Made by a program: the position numbers and the translations under genes. A model generated the notes under the pieces. It was not told the origin of the DNA. It saw only the letters and a list, made by a program, of their open reading frames with translations, and searched no databases. DNA of 6,093 nt from Gemmatimonadaceae bacterium (GTDB taxonomy: Bacteria; Gemmatimonadota; Gemmatimonadetes; Gemmatimonadales; Gemmatimonadaceae). The stretch lies in contig JALOPO010000115.1 in the NCBI GenBank assembly GCA_025453855.1, positions 1 through 6,093 on the forward strand, given 5' to 3'. The first letter of the stretch is position 1. The number at the start of each line of letters is the position of its first letter. Below, piece by piece: positions 1 through 5,437 of the stretch.

Positions 1-59
1 GCCGCGCGGGCGATGGCGGCGGGGTCGGGGGCGTCGGGCGAGACGTGGAGGCGTTGCAT
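1..59 (-). CDS. 5' end of a minus-strand gene, possibly L-threonylcarbamoyladenylate synthase (Sua5/YrdC family)
   Basis: Reading leftward from an ATG at 59-57, an open frame of 19 codons runs off the window edge and encodes MQRLHVSPDAPDPAAIARA. A short basic/hydrophobic start followed by a D-P-A-A-I-A-x-A helix cap resembles the N-termini of Sua5/YrdC proteins. Those make threonylcarbamoyl-AMP from threonine, bicarbonate and ATP for the t6A37 modification of tRNA. The diagnostic YrdC core lies outside the window, so the product name is only a guess from 19 residues. An in-frame upstream ATG at 113-111 with AGGA five bases ahead of it would add 18 residues (MHSFTGREFTSRPRYVAR). I prefer the inner start because the extension does not look like the family and a TAnnnT box sits six bases before the inner ATG. 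The gene is divergent from vapBC. Confidence 0.45.
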   Translation of the reverse strand, partial: MQRLHVSPDAPDPAAIARA

Positions 60-65
60 GCGGGC

Positions 66-71
66 AACGTA
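66..71 (-). promoter_or_regulatory. Possible -10 box for the left-edge minus-strand gene
   Basis: On the minus strand the hexamer TACGTT fits TAnnnT and ends six bases before the ATG at 59. That spacing would start transcription at or next to the start codon, giving a leaderless mRNA. No Shine-Dalgarno precedes this ATG, and no good -35 box is visible. The evidence is position and consensus only. Confidence 0.3.
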
Positions 72-113
72 GCGTGGCCTCGACGTGAACTCGCGCCCTG
101 TGAAGCTGTGCAT

Positions 114-119
114 TACAGT
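114..119 (+). promoter_or_regulatory. Possible -10 box for the vapBC pair
   Basis: TACAGT fits TAnnnT and ends six bases before the ATG at 126, the same geometry as the opposing box at 66-71. There is no Shine-Dalgarno ahead of the antitoxin ATG, so a leaderless transcript starting near 126 would explain both facts. No convincing -35 hexamer is seen around 91-96. VapB antitoxins usually repress their own promoter, so an operator would be expected in this 60-125 interval, but I could not define one. Confidence 0.35.
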
Positions 120-125
120 CCTGTC

Positions 126-389
126 ATGGCCGTCCGCAACATCACCGTGGCCGTCGATGACGACGTGTACGCGCAGGCGCGCGTGAAGGCCGCTGAGCAG
201 GCGACCACCGTTTCGGCGCTCGTGCGCGAGTTCCTCAACGCCTACGTCCATGGCGGGGCGACCTTCGATGCGCTCGAGGCGCAGCAGCAGGCGATCATCG
301 CCCGCATGCGTGCGCAGCACGCCGGCTTCGCGGCGGGCGTGCGGGAGCCGCGCGAGCGGCTGCACGAGCGGTGGGCACCTGATCGCTGA
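126..389 (+). CDS. vapB: VapB-type antitoxin, ribbon-helix-helix
   Basis: This 87-residue protein is the likely antitoxin partner of the PIN toxin that follows. Residues 4-10 (RNITVAV) form the DNA-binding beta strand of a ribbon-helix-helix fold. Residues 12-25 and 29-41 (TVSALVREFLNAY) form the two helices, with a T/S cap before helix B. The C-terminal half is charged and probably unfolded until it wraps around the toxin. Family members bind their own promoter as dimers and block toxin activity. The ATG at 126 is chosen because the RHH fold begins at once after it. An in-frame ATG at 45 would add 27 residues unlike any RHH leader and would run across the probable promoter. The stop and the toxin start share one base (TGATG), indicating coupled translation. 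The fold is clear; the VapB label rests largely on the partner. Confidence 0.85.
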   Translation: MAVRNITVAVDDDVYAQARVKAAEQATTVSALVREFLNAYVHGGATFDALEAQQQAIIARMRAQHAGFAAGVREPRERLHERWAPDR

Positions 390-799
390 TGCGGTTCGTC
401 GACACGAACGTCCTGCTCTACGCGATCAGTCACCGTCCGGACGAGGGCGCCAAGGCCGCGCGCGCGCGGACGCTCCTGCGATCCCGCGACCTGGCCTGCT
501 CCGCGCAGGTCCTGCAGGAGTTCGTCGTGCAGGCCACTCACGTGCGGCATGGCGCGGATGCGATGCCGCGCGCCGACGCCGCCGGCTTCGTCCACGCCAT
601 GACGCGATTTCCCGTGCAGCCGATCACCGCGTCTCTCGTGCTCGCGGCGCTCGACACGAGCACGCGCTGGCAGATCAGCTACTGGGATGCGGCAATCGTG
701 GAAGCGGCGCGCGCGCTCGGCTGCGCAGAGCTCCTGAGCGAGGACCTGCAGCCCGGCATGGACTTCGACGGCGTGCGCGTCGTGAACCCGTTCGCGTAG
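389..799 (+). CDS. vapC: VapC-type toxin, PIN-domain ribonuclease
   Basis: A 136-residue single-domain PIN protein, the usual VapC length. It opens with MRFVDTNVLLYA, the classic PIN strand with the first metal-binding Asp (D5) and Asn (N7). The other expected acids are E44 in VLQEF, D100 in YWDAAIVEAA, and D119 in LLSEDLQPG. The C-terminal end, GVRVVNPFA, is the normal last strand. With all four acids present it should be an active Mg2+/Mn2+-dependent endoribonuclease. Known VapCs cut tRNAs or the rRNA sarcin-ricin loop, but the target cannot be read from sequence. It starts inside the antitoxin stop codon (TGATG), so its synthesis is tied to that of the antitoxin. PIN proteins also occur outside toxin-antitoxin pairs, but the upstream RHH gene makes VapC the best reading. 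Confidence 0.93.
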   Translation: MRFVDTNVLLYAISHRPDEGAKAARARTLLRSRDLACSAQVLQEFVVQATHVRHGADAMPRADAAGFVHAMTRFPVQPITASLVLAALDTSTRWQISYWDAAIVEAARALGCAELLSEDLQPGMDFDGVRVVNPFA

Positions 800-934
800 C
801 GGCGGGAGCTGCCACGGTTCCGACGACAGTGCATGGCTAGTCGGCCCCCACCGCCAGCGCTCCCGCCCCCCGTTGCGTAGCGCCCGCACGCGACCCGAAG
901 CTTGCGCACTCACCCGCGTCAGGAGCCCGTGCCC
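800..934 (+). other. Intergenic gap between vapC and the BNR gene
   Basis: No gene is seen here. A 9-bp inverted repeat, GGCGGGAGC at 801-809 and GCTCCCGCC at 859-867, has a 49-base loop and no following T run, so it is at best a weak terminator candidate for vapBC. No clear promoter hexamers for the next gene are visible. The Shine-Dalgarno at 921-925 closes the gap. Confidence 0.4.
921..925 (+). promoter_or_regulatory. Shine-Dalgarno site that decides the BNR gene start
   Basis: AGGAG lies nine bases before the GTG at 935 and fifteen before the ATG at 941. Nine is within the usual range, which favours GTG 935; the ATG is the alternative and would remove only two residues. A TTG at 902, in the same frame, lies upstream of this site and is unlikely. 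Confidence 0.55.
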
Positions 935-3900
935 GTGTCCATGCGACGTCCCCTCGCCGCGCTCGTCGCGGCCCTCGCCGTCACCCACGCCGCCCAGGGC
1001 CAGGGCACGCGTCCCGTGCGCGGCAAGGCGCCGCCCCGCACCCCGCCCAGGCCCGCCGCGCCGGCCCCCGCCCCCGCGCCACCGGTCGCGCGCCAGCCCG
1101 TCGTCGCGCCCCCCGCGCTCGCGGGGCCGATCGACACGATGCTCCTCCGCTCCCTCACCTGGCGCGAGATCGGCCCCTATCGCGGCGGCCGCTCGGTGAC
1201 GGTCTCGGGATCGGTGGCGCGCCCCAACGAGTACTGGTTCGGCGGCACCGGCGCGGGCGTCTTCAAGACCACCGACGGTGGCGAGAGCTGGACGTCGATG
1301 ACCGACAAGTACTTCGGCGGGACGATCGGCGCCGTGGCGGTCGCGCCGAGCAATCCCGACGTCGTCTACGTGGGCGGCGGCGAGTACGCGATCCGCGGCA
1401 ACGTCACGCACGGTGAGGGAGTCTGGAAGACGACCGACGGCGGGAAGACGTGGACGTCGATCGGCCTCACCGACTCGCGGCAGATCTCGCGCATCCGCAT
1501 CCATCCCACGAATCCCGACCTCGTCTGGGTGGCGGTGCAGGGCCATGTGTGGGGGCCGAACCCGGAGCGCGGCATCTTCCGCTCGGCCGACGGCGGGAAG
1601 ACGTGGACGCGCACGCTCTTCGTGAACGACAGCACGGGCGCGAGCGACCTCGCACTCGACCCGAACAACCCGAACGTGCTCTACGCCGCCTTCTGGCAGG
1701 CGCACCGCAAGCCGTGGCAGCTCGTCTCGGGCGGGCCGGGGAGCGGGATCTTCAAGAGCACCGACGGCGGGGTGACGTGGACGTCGTTGCGCACGAAGAA
1801 GGGGATGCCGAGCGGGCTGTGGGGGAACATCGGCCTCAGCGTCTCGGGGGCGAACTCGAAGCGCGTCTTCGCGATCATCGAGGCCGACTCGGGTGGCGTC
1901 TTCCGTTCCGATGACGCCGGCGAGACGTGGACGCGCGTGAACGACGAGCGCAAGCTGCGCCAGCGCGCCTGGTACTACTCCAAGATCCACGCCGACCCGA
2001 AGGACACGAACGTCGTCTACGTGAACAACGTCTCGTTCCAGAAGTCGACGGATGGCGGGAAGACGTGGCGCGCGATCCGCGCCCCGCACGGCGACAGCCA
2101 CGACCTCTGGATCGCCCCCGACAACTCGAACCGCTTCATCGAGGCCAACGACGGCGGCGCGAACGTGACCACGAACGGCGGCCGCACCTGGAGCGAGCAG
2201 GACGTGGCGACGGCGCAGTTCTACCACGTGAGCACCACCAACCACTTCCCGTACAAGGTCTGCGGCGCGCAGCAGGACAACAGCACGCTCTGCGGGCCGA
2301 GCCGCAAGCCGGGGGTGATCACCATCGGCGACTGGCAGGACGCGGGGGGCGGCGAGTCGGGCTACGTGACCGCGCTCCCGAACGACCCCGACATCGTCTT
2401 CGCCGGGAGCTACGGCGGCTTCCTCACGCGCAAGGACATGCGCACCGAGACGGAGCGCAACGTCAACCCGTGGCCGCTCAATCCCATGGGGCACAGCGCC
2501 GGCGACCTGCGCTACCGCATGCAGTGGACCTTCCCGATCGTCGTCAGCCCGCACGACCCGAAGGTGCTCTACGTCGGCTCGAACGTGATCTTCCGCACCA
2601 CCGACGAGGGGGAGAGCTACGACGCCATCTCCCCCGACCTCACGCGCAACGATCCGCGCACGCTCGGCCCCTCGGGCGGGCCGATCACGCGCGACCAGAC
2701 CGGCGTGGAGTACTACGGCACCGTCTTCACGCTGGCCGAGTCGCCGCTCGAGAAGGGGGTGCTCTGGGCGGGGACCGACGACGGGCTGGTGCAGCTCTCG
2801 CGCGACGGCGGCGCGTCGTGGATCAACGTCACGCCCAAGCTGCTGCGCACGCGCGAGTGGGCGCGCGTCTCGATCATCGAGGCGTCGTCGCACAAGGCGG
2901 GGACGGCGTACGTCGCCGCCAACCGCTTCCAGCAGGACGACCTCGAGCCGTACCTCTTCCGCACCACCGACTACGGGCTCACCTGGACGCGCATCGACGG
3001 CGGGAGCGAGGATGGCACGGGGGCGCGGCGGGCACCGTCGGCCGGCGGGATCGCGGCCGACGAGTTCACGCGCGTGATCCGCGAGGATCCGGCGCGCCCG
3101 GGGCTCCTCTACGCGGGCACCGAGCGCGGCGTCTGGGCGAGCACCGATGACGGCGCCACCTGGTTCTCGCTGCGCCGCAACCTCCCGCCGGTGCCGGTGC
3201 ACGATCTCGCGGTGAAGGAGGGCGACCTGGTCGCCGGCACGCACGGGCGCTCGTTCTGGATCCTCGACGACCTGAGCGTGCTGCGGCAGCTCTCGCCGGC
3301 GGTGGCGCAGGCGAAGTGGCACCTCTACCAGCCGAAGGACGCGCACCGCGTGGAGTGGGGCGGTGGCTTCTTCGCGGCCATGGCGGCCGGCAACGTCACG
3401 CCCGCCAAGCCGGTGGGGGCCAATCCGCAGAGCGGGATGCTCATCGAGTACAGGCTGTCCGCGAATGCGCGCGAGGTGACGCTCGAGATCCTCGACAGCA
3501 CCGGGACGCTCGTGCGGCGCTTCACGTCGCAGCAGGACTCGGCCGCCCGCGCCGACTCGATCACGCGCAGCGCGCGCGTGACGGCGATCACCGATTCGCT
3601 CGTGAAGAGCGGCCTCACCGCCGACAGCGCGCGCAAGCGGGCCGGCCAGCTCGGCGCCGGGATGCTCGCGGCACGCGCGGGGAGCGACGAGGACTTCTTC
3701 AGCCGGCGCTCGCCGGCGCTGCGCCTCCCGGATCGGGCGGGGACGCATCGCGTCGCGTGGAACATGCGCTGGCCCGACGCGCAGGCGTTCGAGGGGATGA
3801 TCATGTGGGCCGCCGGCACCACGGGGCCGATGGCGCTGCCGGGGACGTACACGATCCGTCTCTCGGTCGATGGCGAGCCGGCGCAGGAGCGCAGCGCCAA

Positions 3901-4462
3901 GCTCCTCCCCGACCCGCGTGCGACCGCCAAGCCGCAGGACTACGTGTCGCAGTTCGAGCTCCTGCGGCGGATCGCGCAGCGCACCAACGACGCCAACGAC
4001 GGCGTGCGCACCGTGCGCTCGCTCCGGGCGCAGGTGACCGAGCGCATGAAGGCACTCGGCGCCGTCGACACGTCGGCCTTCGCGGCGGCGGCACGGCCGT
4101 GGCTCGCGCGCCTCGCCGACGTGGAGGATTCGCTCTACCAGACGAAGAACCGATCGGGACAGGATCCGCTCAACTATCCGATCCGCCTCAACAACCAGAT
4201 CGCCGCCCTGGCCGGCGTGGTGGCGAGCGCCGACGCGCGCCCGACGAAGCAGAGCGTGGTCGTCTTCGACCTGCTGAGCCGCAAGCTCGACGGCGAGCTC
4301 ACGCGCCTGAAGACGGAGCTCGGCTCGCCGCTCGAGCAGCTCAACCAGTGGCTCGCGGCCAGGGGGCAGCCGAAGCTCGATCCGGGGAAGGCCGCGCCCG
4401 CGCAGGGGCCGCGTGCCGATGACGACGACGAGGAGGCCGAGGGGCCGCGTCGTCGGCGGTGA
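935..4462 (+). CDS. Secreted Asp-box (BNR) multi-repeat propeller protein, Sortilin/VPS10-N-like
   Basis: A 1175-residue exported protein. Residues 1-22 form a signal peptide (MSMRRPLAALVAALAV core, cut near HAAQGQ), followed by a Pro/Ala-rich linker to about residue 62. Eleven Asp boxes of the form S/T-x-D-x-G-x-T/S-W/Y begin near residues 112, 166, 217, 275, 325, 371, 412, 555, 622, 677 and 736, which suggests one or two beta-propellers. The only two cysteines (about 443 and 453, CGAQQDNSTLC) could form a disulfide. After residue 790 a beta-rich stretch is followed by a helical region (about 1005-1150) and a tail with DDDDEEAEG then RRRR. Relatives are common in Gemmatimonadota and Acidobacteriota and are often annotated as glycosyl hydrolases. 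Asp boxes are structural, however, and I see no sialidase catalytic set, so no enzyme activity is claimed. The gene appears monocistronic, with a palindrome 28 bases after its stop. Confidence 0.9.
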   Translation: MSMRRPLAALVAALAVTHAAQGQGTRPVRGKAPPRTPPRPAAPAPAPAPPVARQPVVAPPALAGPIDTMLLRSLTWREIGPYRGGRSVTVSGSVARPNEYWFGGTGAGVFKTTDGGESWTSMTDKYFGGTIGAVAVAPSNPDVVYVGGGEYAIRGNVTHGEGVWKTTDGGKTWTSIGLTDSRQISRIRIHPTNPDLVWVAVQGHVWGPNPERGIFRSADGGKTWTRTLFVNDSTGASDLALDPNNPNVLYAAFWQAHRKPWQLVSGGPGSGIFKSTDGGVTWTSLRTKKGMPSGLWGNIGLSVSGANSKRVFAIIEADSGGVFRSDDAGETWTRVNDERKLRQRAWYYSKIHADPKDTNVVYVNNVSFQKSTDGGKTWRAIRAPHGDSHDLWIAPDNSNRFIEANDGGANVTTNGGRTWSEQDVATAQFYHVSTTNHFPYKVCGAQQDNSTLCGPSRKPGVITIGDWQDAGGGESGYVTALPNDPDIVFAGSYGGFLTRKDMRTETERNVNPWPLNPMGHSAGDLRYRMQWTFPIVVSPHDPKVLYVGSNVIFRTTDEGESYDAISPDLTRNDPRTLGPSGGPITRDQTGVEYYGTVFTLAESPLEKGVLWAGTDDGLVQLSRDGGASWINVTPKLLRTREWARVSIIEASSHKAGTAYVAANRFQQDDLEPYLFRTTDYGLTWTRIDGGSEDGTGARRAPSAGGIAADEFTRVIREDPARPGLLYAGTERGVWASTDDGATWFSLRRNLPPVPVHDLAVKEGDLVAGTHGRSFWILDDLSVLRQLSPAVAQAKWHLYQPKDAHRVEWGGGFFAAMAAGNVTPAKPVGANPQSGMLIEYRLSANAREVTLEILDSTGTLVRRFTSQQDSAARADSITRSARVTAITDSLVKSGLTADSARKRAGQLGAGMLAARAGSDEDFFSRRSPALRLPDRAGTHRVAWNMRWPDAQAFEGMIMWAAGTTGPMALPGTYTIRLSVDGEPAQERSAKLLPDPRATAKPQDYVSQFELLRRIAQRTNDANDGVRTVRSLRAQVTERMKALGAVDTSAFAAAARPWLARLADVEDSLYQTKNRSGQDPLNYPIRLNNQIAALAGVVASADARPTKQSVVVFDLLSRKLDGELTRLKTELGSPLEQLNQWLAARGQPKLDPGKAAPAQGPRADDDDEEAEGPRRRR

Positions 4463-4490
4463 TGGCGTTGCGGTGTCGTGGCCCGGTGGT

Positions 4491-4638
4491 GGCACCGCGG
4501 GCCGCGATGATGCGAGGGGACGCGAGGGGGCGCGAAGGAACGGTTGGGATGGATGTCATACGGCCGACATCAATCATCATCCCATCCGTTCCTTCGCGCC
4601 CCCTCGCGTCCCCTCGCATCATCGCGGCCCGCAGTGCC
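4491..4638. repeat. Near-perfect long palindrome, 53-bp arms
   Basis: The left arm 4491-4543 is the reverse complement of 4586-4638 with a single mismatch (4496 against 4633); 47 consecutive bases (4497-4543 with 4586-4632) are perfect. The 42-base centre pairs further: TGGGATG at 4545-4551 with CATCCCA at 4578-4584, then GATGTC at 4552-4557 with GACATC at 4566-4571, leaving an eight-base loop, ATACGGCC. In all about 66 base pairs can form in 148 bases. Each arm contains three degenerate 10-mers related to CGCGAGGGGN. It could form a cruciform in DNA or a very stable RNA hairpin; a terminator, a MITE-like element or a REP-type element are all possible. Confidence 0.93.
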
Positions 4639-4672
4639 CGCAGTGCCCGCAGTGCCCGCAGTGCCCGCAGTG
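4628..4672 (+). repeat. Five exact copies of the 9-bp tandem repeat CCCGCAGTG
   Basis: Five identical head-to-tail units with no spacer, followed by a partial CCC and then diverged sequence. The first unit and part of the second belong to the right arm of the palindrome, while the left arm has only one, imperfect, counterpart. The array therefore probably expanded after, or by slippage at, the palindrome base. The 9-bp period keeps all reading frames open, but none of the resulting tripeptide repeats forms part of a recognisable protein. Exact copies suggest recent expansion and possible copy-number variation between strains. Confidence 0.95.
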
Positions 4673-4807
4673 CCCACGTCGATCCTGCGCACCTGCGAGC
4701 GGGATGATCGGACGCGCCCCGCTCCCGTGTCGCACCGATCGGCGCTACGCTTCCCGCGTCGAGCGCCCGGGCGGCCATGCGGCGCAGCCGGCACCATCCA
4801 CCCAGTC

Positions 4808-4811
4808 GAGG
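4808..4811 (+). promoter_or_regulatory. Shine-Dalgarno site for the SET gene
   Basis: GAGG, within GAGGT, lies five bases before the TTG at 4817. It supports this TTG as the start even though TTG is the least used start codon. The next in-frame candidate upstream, GTG at 4727, has no comparable site and would add about 30 residues outside the SET fold. Confidence 0.6.
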
Positions 4812-4816
4812 TCCCG

Positions 4817-5437
4817 TTGGCATCTTCGTTCGCCGGCAGTCGCAAGCCCTACTTCGAGGTGCGCGCCTCGCCCATCCAGGGGCGCGGCTGCTTCGCCATC
4901 CGTCGCATCCCGAAGGACGCGCGGATCCTCGAGTACCTCGGCGAGTGCATCGACGAGGACGAGGCCGACGTGCGCTATCCCGACGGCGACATGGAGCGGC
5001 ACCACACCTTCCTCTTCGCGATCGACGGCGGGAAGGTGCTCGACGGCGGCCCGGTGGAGTGGCCGAGCAAGTACATCAACCACTCGTGCGACCCGAACTG
5101 CGAGGCGATCGAGGAGGACGACGGGCGCGTCTACGTGCACGCCCTCAAGACGATCCAGCCCGGGACCGAGCTCACCTACGATTACGCCTACGAGCGCACG
5201 GCCGAGACGACGGCCGAGGACGAGGCGCTGTACGTCTGCTACTGCGGGACGAAGAAGTGCCGCGGCACGATCCTCAAGCCGCTCCCGGTGAAGAAGCCAC
5301 GCGGCGGCGCGCGCAAGAAGGCCGCGACCAAGGGAACACGGAAGGCCGCGACGAAGGCGCGCGGGAAGAAGGCCGCGCATCATGCGGTGTCGCGCCATGC
5401 AGGCAAGCACGTGAAGCGGTCGCGGTCGCGCGCGTGA
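4817..5437 (+). CDS. SET-domain protein-lysine N-methyltransferase with histone-like basic tail
   Basis: A 206-residue protein predicted to transfer methyl groups from S-adenosylmethionine to lysines. The SET fold begins at about residue 12 (YFEVRASPIQGRGCF, with the SAM-loop GRG at 22-24). EYLGE follows at 39-43, the signature NHSCDPNC at 88-95, and ELTYDY at 118-123, which supplies the catalytic tyrosine. C141, C143 and C148 make an exact post-SET C-x-C-x4-C motif, which with C91 would bind zinc as in eukaryotic histone methyltransferases. There is no pre-SET domain. From residue 155 the protein is a Lys/Arg/Ala-rich tail with spaced KAATK-type units, probably binding DNA or acting as a methylation substrate. 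The substrate is unknown; other bacterial SET proteins modify ribosomal proteins, histone-like proteins or host chromatin. TTG start; its stop overlaps the PAP2 gene start. Confidence 0.92.
   Translation: MASSFAGSRKPYFEVRASPIQGRGCFAIRRIPKDARILEYLGECIDEDEADVRYPDGDMERHHTFLFAIDGGKVLDGGPVEWPSKYINHSCDPNCEAIEEDDGRVYVHALKTIQPGTELTYDYAYERTAETTAEDEALYVCYCGTKKCRGTILKPLPVKKPRGGARKKAATKGTRKAATKARGKKAAHHAVSRHAGKHVKRSRSRA
5318..5377 (+). repeat. In-frame KAA-coding repeats in the SET tail
   Basis: AAGGCCGCG recurs at 5318, 5342 and 5369, at steps of 24 and 27 bases (8 and 9 codons), each copy encoding Lys-Ala-Ala. The first two copies extend to AAGGCCGCGAC. The pattern fits tail growth by in-frame repeat duplication, as in histone H1-like and AlgP/HU-type tails. 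Confidence 0.7.

Larger units (their letters stand above)
4463..4816 (+). other. 354-base repeat-rich intergenic region
   Basis: No convincing gene lies here, although several frames stay open because the tandem repeat has a 9-bp (three-codon) period. It holds a long palindrome (4491-4638), a five-copy tandem repeat (4628-4672), and a 144-base stretch from 4673 leading to the SET gene. A TACGCT hexamer at 4746-4751 could be a -10 box, but no -35 partner at 17 bases is convincing. No T-rich tract follows the palindrome. Confidence 0.7.

Noticed and set aside
45..125. N-terminal extension of the antitoxin from the ATG at 45
   Set aside because: The 27 extra residues do not resemble RHH leaders and would cover the probable divergent promoter; the fold begins right after the ATG at 126.
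902..934. TTG at 902 as the BNR gene start
   Set aside because: It lies upstream of the AGGAG at 921-925 and would put charged residues (RTHPRQE) ahead of the signal peptide.
935..4462. Calling the BNR protein a sialidase or glycosyl hydrolase
   Set aside because: Asp boxes are structural and occur in many non-enzymatic propellers; I could not identify the sialidase arginine triad and Tyr/Glu/Asp set.
242..4495. 1417-codon open frame on the minus strand opposite the vapBC and BNR genes
   Set aside because: Its translation is Arg/Ala/Val/His-rich, without domains, and simply mirrors G/C-ending codons of the plus-strand genes. The plus strand carries clear VapC and Asp-box motifs.
4491..4638. 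Ordinary rho-independent terminator of the BNR gene
   Set aside because: The stem is many times longer than usual and no T run follows it. It may still stop transcription, but not by the standard signature.
4628..4672. CRISPR array
   Set aside because: Units are 9 bp, contiguous and without spacers, and no cas gene is present.
4544..4816. Long N-terminal extension of the SET protein from within the palindrome loop
   Set aside because: The extension translates the palindrome and the 9-bp array as AVP repeats, with no conserved content; the TTG at 4817 has a Shine-Dalgarno and fits SET protein length.
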